From assembly GCA_016712315.1 (NCBI GenBank), contig JADJRG010000017.1, positions 62,001-126,000 on the forward strand: a DNA stretch of 64,000 nucleotides. The letters are read 5' to 3'. This document shows positions 9,275-18,097 of the stretch, one piece after another (the stretch's first letter is position 1; each line of letters starts with the position of its first letter). The notes under the pieces are model-generated. The model was not told the origin of the DNA and made no database searches. It saw only the letters and a list, made by a program, of their open reading frames with translations. The DNA is from Nannocystis sp. Its GTDB lineage: Bacteria; Myxococcota_A; Polyangia; Nannocystales; Nannocystaceae. The position numbers and the translations under genes are program-made.

Positions 9275-10345
9275 GTGGACTCGCGCGCGAGGTGCGGGGT
9301 GACGCTCTCGTGGCTGCGGCTGCTGGGGGCGCTGGTCGGGGTGATCGGCGCGGCCGCGCTGCTGCGGCGGCGACGGGCGCTGCTGGGCCGCGCAGAGGCG
9401 CTGGCGCTGCTGACGCTGTGTGGGTTGGTGGTGGTGGCGATCGCGCCAGGACTCGTGGACTCGTTGCCGCGGTTGACCGGGTTTACCGGGGAGCTGGCGC
9501 GGATCACGTCGCTGCTGAGCTTCGTGGTGGTGGGGCTGGTGGCGGCGGTGGTGGGGCTGTCTCGGCGGGTGAGCGGGCTGCGTTATGAGCTAGATGACCA
9601 GGCGGCCGAGGCGCTGGTCGACCGCGCCGCGGCGATGATGCCCGCTTCGATGCGAGGGGCGGTGGAGCTGCTGCTGGTGATGCCAGCGTACGATGAGGCG
9701 GCGAACCTGCGCTCCCTGCTGCCCGAGCGGCCGGCGACGCTGCTGGGGCTGACGGCGCACGTGGTGGTGGTGGACGACGGGTCGCGCGATGAGACCGCGG
9801 CGGTGGCGACAGCGGCGGGGGCGTGGGCGATCCGGTCGCCGGTGAACCGAGGGGGCGGCTTCGCGCTGAAGGTGGGTTTTGCTGCGGCGCGGCGGGTGAA
9901 CGCAAGGTTTGTCATAACACTTGACGCGGACGGGCAGCACCGCTTCGCGGACCTGCCGGCGGTGCTGGGGCCGCTGCTCGATGGATCGGCGGAGCTGGTG
10001 ATCGGCAGCCGCAGGCTGGGGGCTTCTGTCGGCGGATCGCGGCTGCGTGGGCTGGGCGTGCGGGTGTTCTCGGCGGTGCTCTCGTTTCTGACGCGGCAGC
10101 GAATTACCGACTGCTCGAGCGGGCTGCGAGGAGTGGCGATGGCGCGACTCGTGACGCTTCGGCTGCATCAGTCGCGACACCACACGGCAGAGCTGATCAT
10201 CGAGGCGGCGCGCCGGCGGATGCGGTTGCTCGAGGTGCCGATCACGATCGTGCCGCGCCGCGAAGGCGAGAGCAAAAAGGGCGGGGCGGTCGGCTACGCG
10301 CTGCGCTTCGCGGGGACGATCGTGAGCGCTTGGTGGCGGGGGTGA
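9275..10345 (+). CDS. DUF2304-type membrane segment fused to family 2 glycosyltransferase
   Basis: The protein has 356 residues from a GTG seven bases after the previous stop. Three hydrophobic segments (residues 10-100) look like the DUF2304 partner of dolichyl/polyprenyl-phosphate sugar synthases. The GT2 domain follows, with VVVVDDGSRDET near 165 and the metal-binding LDADGQH near 215, plus the usual GSR strand. The predicted reaction is transfer of a sugar from a nucleotide donor to polyprenyl phosphate on the cytoplasmic face. As last gene of the operon it would supply lipid-linked sugar to the GT-C protein. The fusion of the small membrane partner to the catalytic domain is the only unusual point. 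Confidence 0.82.
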   Translation: MDSRARCGVTLSWLRLLGALVGVIGAAALLRRRRALLGRAEALALLTLCGLVVVAIAPGLVDSLPRLTGFTGELARITSLLSFVVVGLVAAVVGLSRRVSGLRYELDDQAAEALVDRAAAMMPASMRGAVELLLVMPAYDEAANLRSLLPERPATLLGLTAHVVVVDDGSRDETAAVATAAGAWAIRSPVNRGGGFALKVGFAAARRVNARFVITLDADGQHRFADLPAVLGPLLDGSAELVIGSRRLGASVGGSRLRGLGVRVFSAVLSFLTRQRITDCSSGLRGVAMARLVTLRLHQSRHHTAELIIEAARRRMRLLEVPITIVPRREGESKKGGAVGYALRFAGTIVSAWWRG

Positions 10346-10484
10346 GCGGCGGTCGCGGTGGCCGTGGGGGGGGCGCGTCGTCGCGCCGGCTGGCATGGAC
10401 GCGGTGGCGGCGGCGGTGGGGCGCGGTGGGGACGGCCCCGCGCGGTCGACGCGCGAACCACCCGCGACCGACACTGCGGGGCGA

Positions 10485-10841
10485 TCAGCCGCGTGATAGC
10501 CGCGATAGCCGCCCGCGGATCACTCGACCGTCCTCCGCCAGCAGCAGCTCGCCGGCGGCGCAGGATGACTTGTCATAACGTGAGTTCGGGTGGGGATCGC
10601 GGAGGTAGCCGAGCTCGACCCGCCAGCCGCGGTCGCGTCGGCGCGCGAGCCCGCGGATCACCACCTCCTCGACGGCAGGACCGTCGACTGGGTCATCCGC
10701 GGGCGGGCTCGGGTGGTGCGCGCGGATCAGCGCTCGTACCGCGACGAGCAGCGCGGTGACGTCGAGACCGGGGTGCTGCTGCTGTAGATCCGCGGGGACG
10801 AAGCGGACGGTGAGTTGCTCCACTGCTCCGGTGTAACGCAA
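10485..10841 (-). CDS. Hypothetical protein, 118 residues
   Basis: This is a short soluble protein with no signal or membrane segment and no family I recognise. The N-terminal half has a mixed hydrophobic pattern (EQLTVRFVPADL, VTALLVAVRALI). The C-terminal part has a beta-rich look (GWRVELGYLRD, GELLLAEDGRVIRG). The composition is less Arg/Pro-skewed than in the other frames here, which is why I keep it. It stands alone in a 600-base gap between a plus-strand operon and a minus-strand lipoprotein, so it may be spurious. Confidence 0.45.
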   Translation of the reverse strand: MRYTGAVEQLTVRFVPADLQQQHPGLDVTALLVAVRALIRAHHPSPPADDPVDGPAVEEVVIRGLARRRDRGWRVELGYLRDPHPNSRYDKSSCAAGELLLAEDGRVIRGRLSRLSRG

Positions 10842-10948
10842 GATCCGCGTCGATCGCTAGAGCGGGCGCGGACGACCAGGACGCCGCGACGGCGATGGGG
10901 CCGAGCTCGGCGTGGCGCATGGGGCGAGGTCGGCGAGGTGGCGGCGGC

Positions 10949-11860
10949 TCAGAGGGCGCCGCCCTTCACCCAGTTGACGATGAGGCAGCGCTGGGCGTTG
11001 GAGAGGGGAGCGCCGATGGGCATGGCCGCGCCGCCGCCGCCAGGGGCCTTGGCGTGCTGGCCGAGGATCTTGTAGACGAGGTAGCTCTCGTCGGGCACGC
11101 CCGGGACGACGCGGTCGAAGAGCGACTGGATCGAGGGGAGCGCGACGGTGTTGTCCTTGAGGGCGGCGGCGTCCTTGAGGTTGAGGCTGCCGGAGCTGGA
11201 GTCGCCGAGGTGACAGGCGGGACCGCAGGTGGGGGCGATGACCTGCTTGTGGACGAGGGCGGCGTCGACGGCTTGATCGGCGCAGGCGGGGAGGTCGAGC
11301 AGGCTGGCGCAGGCGCCTGCCTCACACGCGCCGGACTTGCAGTCGCTGTCGCCCTGGCACGCGCCGTCGAGGCCGCAGGGGGCGCAGGCGCCGCCGCAGT
11401 CGACGTCGGTCTCGCTGCTGTTTTTCTTCTTGTCATAACATGTCGCCTTGGTGCACTTGTTGGTGCACTCGTCGTCGTCGATCTGGTCGCCGTCGTCGCA
11501 CTGCTCGCCTGGATCGAGGACGCCGTCGCCGCAGGTCTCGCCGTCGTCGGCGGTGGTGGTGTCGGTGTCGGTGTCGGTGTCGGTGGTGGTGGTGGCGGTG
11601 GTAGTGCCGGTGTCGGTGGTGGTGCCGGTGTCAGCGTCAGTGGCGGCGCTGGTCTCGGCGCTGGTGTGGGCGTCGGTGCCGCTGCCTGGGGTGCTGGTCG
11701 CGCCGGCAGAGCTCGTGGCGCCGGTGGCGCCTGCGGTCGTCGAGGAGGAGGCGGTTGTTGTGGTGTCGGCGTCGGTGTCGGAGGCGGCGTCATCGCCGGC
11801 GCAGGCGAGGGTCACGGGGCCGAGCAGCAGGAGAAGGCAGGAGCGAGCGAAAGTGAGCAC
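10949..11860 (-). CDS. Lipoprotein with Cys-rich repeat and cytochrome c-like C-terminus
   Basis: The protein has 303 residues. The signal peptide ends in the lipobox VTLACAG. Residues 22-110 are a Thr/Asp/Ala linker. A myxobacterial Cys-rich repeat follows (CGDGVLDPGEQCDDGD, then several CxxC-type pairs to about 190). The last 100 residues (ACADQAVDAALVHKQVIAPT onwards) look like the small cytochrome c-like domain of myxobacterial and planctomycete lipoproteins, but the heme motif reads CGPACH, that is Cys-x3-Cys-His and not Cys-x2-Cys-His. The C-terminal end IVNWVKGGAL is typical of these domains (xxWIxxGA). Heme attachment is therefore uncertain. Confidence 0.8.
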   Translation of the reverse strand: MLTFARSCLLLLLGPVTLACAGDDAASDTDADTTTTASSSTTAGATGATSSAGATSTPGSGTDAHTSAETSAATDADTGTTTDTGTTTATTTTDTDTDTDTTTADDGETCGDGVLDPGEQCDDGDQIDDDECTNKCTKATCYDKKKNSSETDVDCGGACAPCGLDGACQGDSDCKSGACEAGACASLLDLPACADQAVDAALVHKQVIAPTCGPACHLGDSSSGSLNLKDAAALKDNTVALPSIQSLFDRVVPGVPDESYLVYKILGQHAKAPGGGGAAMPIGAPLSNAQRCLIVNWVKGGAL

Positions 11861-11923
11861 GCGCGGATGGTGCCAGGGTGGGCGGCCGCTGCCAAGCCTC
11901 GGACAGGGTGGGGCGATCGTCGC

Positions 11924-13555
11924 TCAGGCGCCGATCCTCCCGTAGCGCTTGAGCTTGCGATACAGCGTCGCCGAGCCGATCTGGAGCTGCTTCGCCGTGT
12001 GCGTCTGGTTGCCCTCGTTGAGGTCGAGCGCCGCGAGGATGTACTCCTTCTCGATCTCACCGAGCGGCCTCACCACGCTGGCGGGCACGGGCCGAGGAAA
12101 CGCCTGGCGGACCTCCTCGGGCAGATCTTCGAGCTCCACACGACCTCCACGCGCGAGCACGACGGCGCGCTCCATCGCGTTCTCCAGCTCGCGTACGTTG
12201 CCTGGCCAGTCGTAGCGCAAGAGCTGATCGGCGACGCCTGGGGCGAAGCCCGAGATCTTACGCTTCATGCGCTTGGTCGCGTCCGCGAGGAGCAGCCGCG
12301 CGAGCGCGAGGATGTCGTCTCGGCGCTCGCGTAGCGGCGGTACGCGGAGCTCGACGACCTTGAGCCGATAGTAGAGGTCCGGGCGAAACCCGCCGCCTGT
12401 GATCACCTGGGTGAGGTCGCGGTTGGTGGCGGCGATGATGCGCACATCGACGCGTCGGCTCTTGTTCTCGCCGACGCGGCGGATCTCCCGCTCCTGCAGC
12501 GCCCGCAGGAGCTTCACCTGCATGCCGGCCGAGACCTCGCCGATCTCGTCGAGCAGCAGCGTCCCGGTGCTCGCCGCCTCGAACAGCCCAGGTCGATCGG
12601 AGGTCGCGCCGGTGAACGCCCCGCGCGCATGCCCGAAGAGCTCGCTCTCGAGCAGCGTCTCGGCGATAGCGCCGCAGTTCACCGCGATGAACGGACCCGC
12701 GGCCCGTGTCGACTCCTCATGGAGGAGGCGCGCGATCCGCTCCTTGCCCACGCCGCTCTCGCCGGTGATGAGCACGGTGGAGTCGACCCTGGCGACGCGG
12801 CGCGCGAGATCCACGATCTGGCGCATCGGCGGGCTCTGGGCGATGATCCCCAGCGGTTCGTCGACCTCGGGCACCACACGGATCAGCGCTCGGCGGCGCA
12901 GACGGAGCTTGCGCTCGGCGGCCCGCAGCGTCTCCGTGACGCGGAGGAGCGAGACGTCGAGGCACTCCTTGAGGCGAGTGGACTCAAAGAAGGTCAGGTC
13001 CTCGGCGCGCTGATCTCCCCACTCCGCGCGGGTGCGCCCCACGAGGCGGCAAGCCGCGTCGCCTCGGCCGATACACCGATGTTCGAGGACGTAGATCTCC
13101 TGGCCGGTGCTGCGGCTGAGGTAGCCGCTGGTGAGGCCGCAGATGGTCCAGCAGACGCACTCGTCGGTGCGGCCGAAGTGCAAGAGGTGCTGCTCTGCCT
13201 CGTAGGAGGCGGCGAGCGTCATGCCTTCGTCGCGGGCGGCGCCGGCGGTGGTCGACTCGACGCGAAAGAGCCCCCCGAGGGTGTGGATCCGGGTGCCCGC
13301 GCGGCGCCAGTCCTCGTCGCTGTCCCACTCAAATTGGGCCTTCATGGCCTCTGCCATGCGCCAGCCGTGGGCGAAGCCGAACTGGGTGAGCACGGTGCGA
13401 GCCGCGGTGAGGCCGAAATTCTCGACGAGATATCGTCGCAGCAGCCCCATCGCCACCGCGTCGAGGAGCAGCGCGCGCTGTCCCGCGAAGCGGATCACCC
13501 CGCCCCCCGGGTCCAGCTCGAGCAGCTCCTGATGAGAGAGATCGTCGACGCGCAT
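11924..13555 (-). CDS. Sigma-54-dependent activator with V4R sensor domain
   Basis: The protein has 543 residues, built as XylR/DmpR are. The order is an N-terminal activator segment, a V4R domain (about 130-195) ending in the Cys pattern CIGRGDAAC, a linker helix, and an AAA+ sigma-54 interaction domain. The AAA+ domain has Walker A GESGVGKE, the sigma-54 contact loop GAFTGA, Walker B DEIGEV and an Arg-finger region. A C-terminal Fis-type helix-turn-helix (QTHTAKQLQIGSATLYRKLK) follows. It should bind enhancers and switch on sigma-54 promoters in response to a small hydrophobic or aromatic ligand sensed by V4R. Target genes are unknown. Two further V4R proteins lie at 28-31 kb. Confidence 0.93.
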   Translation of the reverse strand: MRVDDLSHQELLELDPGGGVIRFAGQRALLLDAVAMGLLRRYLVENFGLTAARTVLTQFGFAHGWRMAEAMKAQFEWDSDEDWRRAGTRIHTLGGLFRVESTTAGAARDEGMTLAASYEAEQHLLHFGRTDECVCWTICGLTSGYLSRSTGQEIYVLEHRCIGRGDAACRLVGRTRAEWGDQRAEDLTFFESTRLKECLDVSLLRVTETLRAAERKLRLRRRALIRVVPEVDEPLGIIAQSPPMRQIVDLARRVARVDSTVLITGESGVGKERIARLLHEESTRAAGPFIAVNCGAIAETLLESELFGHARGAFTGATSDRPGLFEAASTGTLLLDEIGEVSAGMQVKLLRALQEREIRRVGENKSRRVDVRIIAATNRDLTQVITGGGFRPDLYYRLKVVELRVPPLRERRDDILALARLLLADATKRMKRKISGFAPGVADQLLRYDWPGNVRELENAMERAVVLARGGRVELEDLPEEVRQAFPRPVPASVVRPLGEIEKEYILAALDLNEGNQTHTAKQLQIGSATLYRKLKRYGRIGA

Positions 13556-13791
13556 CGGCTGGCCTGCTCCTTCGAAGTGATGGGCAGACTACTTCAGTTT
13601 GATTGAGATCGCTATTTCCCGCGCTTCCGATCGATCCTCCGCGAGCACCGCCTCGTCGATCGCGAGGACGCGCAGCGAATGGAGCACGCGCGGAAGAGAC
13701 ACTTTTCGAGCGATGATGGGCGGTGCTGCGGCTGGTGGGGTGGTGAGCAGGGCGTCGGGTGTGCGGGGGTGATGGCGCGGTAGCGGGCGGG

Positions 13792-14892
13792 TTAGGGGGT
13801 GACTTGGAAGCAGTAGATACGGGCGGAGCTGGCGCAGTCGTTGGCCTTGGCGTCGGTCCACTCAGAGGTCTGGGCGTCGGTGTAGCCGATGCCGCCGTCG
13901 GGTTTGCCGTCGGAGCTATTCCAGGCGTCGCAGTCGCCCTTGTCGGCGGGGGCACCGTTGGGGGAGGTGTTGGTCCAAACGGAGGAGGCGGGGATGGTTT
14001 GGCCGTTTTCGTCGAGGTCGATGGGGTGGAGGAGTTGGCCGTCGGTGAGGTCTTGCCAGGAGAGTGCGATGGGTGTGTGGTCGATGAGGAGGAAGGGGCC
14101 TCGTGCGGAGGCGGTGTGTGAGGGGAAGCGGGAGGCGGGGCCGAGGTTTTTGGTGCTGAGCCAGGCCATGTAGAGGTGAGGGGGTAGGCCGGCGGCTTGT
14201 GCGAGGTCTTGGCAGAGGGCGTCGGCGCCGGAGAGGCTCTTGAGGCCGGCGTCGGAGCTGTTGCCCTGGCGGAGGGCGCTGGAGACGAAGACGAGGCGCT
14301 CGATGAGGCAGGAGGGAGAGCAGCCGTCGTGAGGTAGAGAGTTGGCGTCGTCGCACTCTTCGGGGGAGTCGCCGGACTTGAGGAGGAGGCCGTCGCCGCA
14401 GAAGTTGAGGGAGCAGGAGGAGGTGCAGGGAGCGTCGTCGGCGTTGGCGTCGGCGTGGTCGCACTGCTCGGGGGAGTCGCCGGATTTGAGGAGGAGGCCG
14501 TCGCCGCAGAAGTTGAGGGAGCAGGAGGAGGTGCAGGGAGCGTCGTCGGCGTTGGCGTGGGCGTGGTCGCACTCTTCGCCGGGGTCGAGGATGCCGTCGC
14601 CGCAGGAAGGGAGGGGGGCGGAGGTGGAGGGGTCGGAGGAGGTGTCGGTGGAGTCGGTGGAGGAGGTGGAGGAGGAGGAGGGGTCTGTGGTGACGGCGGC
14701 GGTGGTGCTGGAGGAGGTGCTGGCGTCGGTAGTGGAGGAGGAGGAGGGGTCGGAGTCGGAGGTGGAGGCGTCAGTGTCGCAGGAGTCGGTGAGGGGATCA
14801 CAGTGGCGGTTGCAGGCGGAGAAGACGGAGAGGAGCAGGGCGGTGAGGGTGAGGGCGGTGAGGGTGAGGGCGGTGAGGGGCGTGGGGGGCAT
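13792..14892 (-). CDS. Tandem paralogue 1: Cys-rich repeat lipoprotein with DUF1554-like domain
   Basis: The protein has 366 residues. The signal peptide with duplicated LTALTLTAL ends at a lipobox (SVFSACN). A Ser/Thr/Asp linker follows (30-90), then three CGDG-type repeats of about 36 residues, each with an ECD/QCD and SGDSPE pattern. The C-terminal 180 residues (IERLVFVSSALRQG onward; YMAWLST; IYCFQV) match the DUF1554-like domain found in Leptospira and myxobacterial surface proteins. It is the most diverged of the three copies near the C-terminus. Probably it is an outer-surface protein of unknown ligand. It is last in transcription order of the triplet. Confidence 0.85.
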   Translation of the reverse strand: MPPTPLTALTLTALTLTALLLSVFSACNRHCDPLTDSCDTDASTSDSDPSSSSTTDASTSSSTTAAVTTDPSSSSTSSTDSTDTSSDPSTSAPLPSCGDGILDPGEECDHAHANADDAPCTSSCSLNFCGDGLLLKSGDSPEQCDHADANADDAPCTSSCSLNFCGDGLLLKSGDSPEECDDANSLPHDGCSPSCLIERLVFVSSALRQGNSSDAGLKSLSGADALCQDLAQAAGLPPHLYMAWLSTKNLGPASRFPSHTASARGPFLLIDHTPIALSWQDLTDGQLLHPIDLDENGQTIPASSVWTNTSPNGAPADKGDCDAWNSSDGKPDGGIGYTDAQTSEWTDAKANDCASSARIYCFQVTP

Positions 14893-14982
14893 GGAGGAGG
14901 CCTTGAGGGGCTGGTTTGGGCGCGGGTGGGGTGGTGAGCAGGGCGTCGAGTGTGTGTGGGTGATGGCGCGGCGGCGGGCGGG

Positions 14983-16059
14983 TTAGGGGGTGACTTGGAA
15001 GCAGTAGATACGGGCGGAGTTGGCGCAGAGGTTGGCGTCGAGCTCGGTCCAGGTGGTATCGGTGGCGGCGGAGAAACCGACGCCGCCCTTGGGCGTGCCG
15101 TCGGAGCTGTTCCAGGCGTCGCAGTCGCCCTTGTCGGCGGGGGCACCGTTGGGGGAGGTGTTGGTCCAGACGGTGGACTTTGTGATGGTTTGGCCGTGTT
15201 CGTCGAGGTCGATGGGGTGGAGGAGTTGGCCGTCGGTGAGGTCTTGCCAGGAGAGTGCGATGGGTGTGTGGTCGATGAGGAGGAAGGGGCCTCGTGCGGA
15301 GGCGGTGTGTGAGGGGAAGCGGGAGGCGGGGCCGAGGTTTTTGGTGCTGAGCCAGGCCATGTAGAGGTGAGGGGGTAGGCCGGCGGCTTGTGCGAGGTCT
15401 TGGCAGAGGGCGTCGGCGCCGGAGAGGCTCTTGAGGCCGGCGTCGGAGCTGTTGCCCTGGCGGAGGGCGCTGGAGACGAAGACGAGGCGCTCGATGAGGC
15501 AGGAGGGAGAGCAGCCGTCGTGAGGTAGAGAGTTGGCGTCGTCGCACTCTTCGGGGGAGTCGCCGGACTTGAGGAGGAGACCGTCGCCGCAGATGTTGAG
15601 GGAGCAGGAGGAGGTGCAGGGAGCGTCGTCGGCGTTGGCGTCGGCGTGGTCGCACTGCTCGGGGGAGTCGCCGGACTTGAGGAGGAGGCCGTCGCCGCAG
15701 AAGTTGAGGGAGCAGGAGGAGGTGCAGGGAGCGTCGTCGGCGTTGGCGTCGGCGTCGTCGCACTCTTCGCCGGGGTCGAGGATGCCGTCGCCGCAGGAGG
15801 GGAGGGGGGCGGAGGTGGAGGAGTCGGAGGAGGAGTCGGTGGAGGAGGTGGAGGAGGAGGTGGGGTCTGTGGTGACGGCGGCGGTGGTGCTGGAGGAGGT
15901 GCTGGTGTCGGTCGTGGAGGAAGAGGTGGGGTCGGAGTCGGAGGAGGAGGCGTCAGTGTCGCAGGAGTCGGTGAGGGGGTCACAGTGGCGGTTGCAGGCG
16001 GAGAAGACGGAGAGGAGCAGGGCGGTGAGGGTGAGGGCGGTGAGGGGCGTGGGGGGCAT
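14983..16059 (-). CDS. Tandem paralogue 2: Cys-rich repeat lipoprotein with DUF1554-like domain
   Basis: The protein has 358 residues with the same architecture as its neighbours: lipobox SVFSACN, low-complexity linker, three CGDG repeats and a DUF1554-like C-terminus. The signal peptide is nearly identical to copy 1, lacking one LTALT unit. The C-terminal variable patch (FSAATDTTWTELDANLCAN) agrees with copy 3 and differs from copy 1, so the copies have exchanged segments. Ninety bases separate it from copy 1, and this spacer is itself nearly repeated after every copy. A surface role is inferred. Confidence 0.85.
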   Translation of the reverse strand: MPPTPLTALTLTALLLSVFSACNRHCDPLTDSCDTDASSSDSDPTSSSTTDTSTSSSTTAAVTTDPTSSSTSSTDSSSDSSTSAPLPSCGDGILDPGEECDDADANADDAPCTSSCSLNFCGDGLLLKSGDSPEQCDHADANADDAPCTSSCSLNICGDGLLLKSGDSPEECDDANSLPHDGCSPSCLIERLVFVSSALRQGNSSDAGLKSLSGADALCQDLAQAAGLPPHLYMAWLSTKNLGPASRFPSHTASARGPFLLIDHTPIALSWQDLTDGQLLHPIDLDEHGQTITKSTVWTNTSPNGAPADKGDCDAWNSSDGTPKGGVGFSAATDTTWTELDANLCANSARIYCFQVTP

Positions 16060-16149
16060 GGAGGAGGCCTTGAGGGGCTGGTTTGGGCGCGGGTGGGGTG
16101 GTGAGGAGGGCGTCGGGTGTGCGGGGGTGATGGCGCGGTAGCGGGCGGG

Positions 16150-17241
16150 TTAGGGGGTGACTTGGAAGCAGTAGATACGGGCGGAGTTGGCGCAGAGGTT
16201 GGCGTCGAGCTCGGTCCAGGTGGTATCGGTGGCGGAGGAGGAGCCGACGCCGCCCTTCGGGTCGCCGTCGGAGCTGTTCCAGGCGTCGCAGTCGCCCTTG
16301 TCGGCGGGGGCACCGTTGGGGGAGGTGTTGGTCCAGACGGTGGACTTTGTGATGGTTTGGCCGTGTTCGTCGAGGTCGATGGGGTGGAGGAGTTGGCCGT
16401 CGGTGAGGTCTTGCCAGGAGAGTGCGATGGGTGTGTGGTCGATGAGGAGGAAGGGGCCTCGTGCGGAGGCGGTGTGTGAGGGGAAGCGGGAGGCGGGGCC
16501 GAGGTTTTTGGTGCTGAGCCAGGCCATGTAGAGGTGAGGGGGTAGGCCGGCGGCTTGGGCGAGGTCTTGGCAGAGGGCGTCGGCGCCGGAGAGGCTCTTG
16601 AGGCCGGCGTCGGAGCTGTTGCCCTGGCGGAGGGCGCTGGAGACGAAGACGAGGCGCTCGATGAGGCAGGAGGGAGAGCAGCCGTCGTGAGGTAGAGAGT
16701 TGGCGTCGTCGCACTCTTCGGGGGAGTCGCCGGACTTGAGGAGGAGGCCGTCGCCGCAGAAGTTGAGGGAGCAGGAGGAGGTGCAGGGAGCGTCGTCGGC
16801 GTTGGCGTCGGCGTGGTCGCACTGCTCGGGGGAGTCGCCGGACTTGAGGAGGAGGCCGTCGCCGCAGAAGTTGAGGGAGCAGGAGGAGGTGCAGGGAGCG
16901 TCGTCGGCGTTGGCGTGGGCGTGGTCGCACTCTTCGCCGGGGTCGAGGATGCCGTCGCCGCAGGAGGGGAGGGGGGCGGAGGTGGAGGAGTCGGAGGAGG
17001 AGTCGGTGGAGTCGGAGGAGGAGGAGGAGGGGTCTGTGGTGACGGCGGCGGTGGTGCTGGAGGAGGTGCTGGTGTCGGTCGTGGAGGAAGAGGTGGGGTC
17101 GGAGGAGGAGGAGGAGGCGTCGAAGGTCGTGTCGCAGATCTCATCGAGGCTGCGGCCACACTCGCTCTTGCAGGCGCTTTGAACGAGGGCGAGCAGGGGA
17201 GTGATGGCGAGAATTTGCGAAAAAGAGTGGGTGCGGGTCAT
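16150..17241 (-). CDS. Tandem paralogue 3: Cys-rich repeat lipoprotein with DUF1554-like domain
   Basis: The protein has 363 residues from the ATG at 17241. An in-frame ATG at 17271 would add ten residues before the signal peptide and is less likely. The signal peptide and first mature residues (LVQSACKSECGRSLDEIC) are unrelated to copies 1 and 2, while linker, CGDG repeats and DUF1554-like domain are nearly identical to copy 2. Copy 3 is thus a mosaic: old promoter and signal with a body shared with the other two. It is first in the transcription direction, so the triplet may be read from its promoter. Confidence 0.85.
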   Translation of the reverse strand: MTRTHSFSQILAITPLLALVQSACKSECGRSLDEICDTTFDASSSSSDPTSSSTTDTSTSSSTTAAVTTDPSSSSSDSTDSSSDSSTSAPLPSCGDGILDPGEECDHAHANADDAPCTSSCSLNFCGDGLLLKSGDSPEQCDHADANADDAPCTSSCSLNFCGDGLLLKSGDSPEECDDANSLPHDGCSPSCLIERLVFVSSALRQGNSSDAGLKSLSGADALCQDLAQAAGLPPHLYMAWLSTKNLGPASRFPSHTASARGPFLLIDHTPIALSWQDLTDGQLLHPIDLDEHGQTITKSTVWTNTSPNGAPADKGDCDAWNSSDGDPKGGVGSSSATDTTWTELDANLCANSARIYCFQVTP

Positions 17242-17323
17242 GGGGTCCTTCTCCAGCGCGGGCGCGCTCATTATTGTAGGATCTCAAACAAAGACGAAGA
17301 CGCAGTGAAGATGAAAAGGAAGA

Positions 17324-18097
17324 CTAAAAAAAGATCGTGGCGCCGCGGATGGCGATCGAGGCGCGCCGCTTGTGGCCGCCCCTGAGGGCTCGGTGGGTGA
17401 CCAGGGAGATGAGCGAGGCGGCTGCCATGCCTACGCCTGCGCCAAGGAGCGCGTAGAAGGGGGCGATCGCGTCGCGGCGACGCTCGAGGTCGTCCAAGGT
17501 GACGGGGCCCCACGGCACGTGCTGTCGCTTGAGGAGTTGGATCGCCAGGGCGCCGCCGCCGGTGAAGGCCGCGCCGAGGCCAAATTCGGTGAGCATGGCG
17601 CGTTGGCCGCCACCGGCGGCCTCGGTGATGGCGACGGCGCCGGCGCCGAGGCCGCTGGTCGCGAGGCTGATCCCGATCCATTGGGTGCGGGTGTCGAGCA
17701 GGAGGGTGTCGACGGCGTAGTAGCGATCCTGGCCGGCGGGTAAGGGGAGGATCGGCTGGTCGAGGCCGGCGATGTCGCTCGCAAAGTCGCGGCGGCCTCG
17801 GCGCCACAAGAAGAGGCCGCCGACGACGAGACCGGCGCCAGAGATCCCGGCGCCGAGGCTGAGGGCGCGGCGTACGGCCCTCTCTTCGTGCGGATCGCGA
17901 TGGAGAGGCGGGGGCGGTTCGACGGTGAGATCGGGGTTGGTGTCGGGTGCGGGCGCGGGCTCGGCGGCGTGGGTCGGGCAGGGGGCGAGCGCGGCAGCCA
18001 GCGCGAGCAGGGTGCACGTGGCCACGGGGGGGGTCGCGCGGCTCGGGGTCTTTTTTTGGGGGGAGGTGGCGGTGGGTCGAGGTTCGGTGGGGTTCAT
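17324..18097 (-). CDS. Exported membrane protein of unknown function
   Basis: The protein has 257 residues. An N-terminal signal (ATCTLLALAAALAPCPTHA) is followed by a Pro-rich stretch. Four hydrophobic segments follow: ALSLGAGISGAGLVVGGLFLW near 95, one around 145-165, one around 180-195, and one near the C-terminus (FYALLGAGVGMAAASLISLV). Such layouts are common among small myxobacterial envelope proteins without a named family. It lies upstream of the lipoprotein triplet, on the same strand with an 82-base gap, and is divergent from the TlpA-like lipoprotein. Function is unknown. Confidence 0.7.
   Translation of the reverse strand: MNPTEPRPTATSPQKKTPSRATPPVATCTLLALAAALAPCPTHAAEPAPAPDTNPDLTVEPPPPLHRDPHEERAVRRALSLGAGISGAGLVVGGLFLWRRGRRDFASDIAGLDQPILPLPAGQDRYYAVDTLLLDTRTQWIGISLATSGLGAGAVAITEAAGGGQRAMLTEFGLGAAFTGGGALAIQLLKRQHVPWGPVTLDDLERRRDAIAPFYALLGAGVGMAAASLISLVTHRALRGGHKRRASIAIRGATIFF

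Larger units (their letters stand above)
13733..17100. repeat. Tandem triplication with about 1.17-1.19 kb period
   Basis: Three copies of a unit of CDS plus downstream spacer lie head to tail; stops are at 13792, 14983 and 16150, giving periods of 1191 and 1167 bases. The spacer with the phrase gtgatggcgcgg is repeated after every copy. Inside each unit there is a second repeat level of about 105 bases, encoding the CGDG/SGDSPE Cys-rich module. Long stretches seem identical between copies, which points to recent duplication or ongoing gene conversion. Confidence 0.85.

Noticed and set aside
6811..9507. An 898-codon Arg-rich open frame antisense to the glycosyltransferase operon
   Set aside because: Its composition is that of the complementary strand of GC-rich coding DNA; it has no motifs and the sense strand carries recognisable enzymes.
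13329..17159. A 1276-codon Pro/Ser/Thr-rich open frame on the minus strand across the lipoprotein triplet
   Set aside because: It is an out-of-frame reading of the three paralogues. It has extreme composition with no domains and crosses the end of the sigma-54 activator gene.
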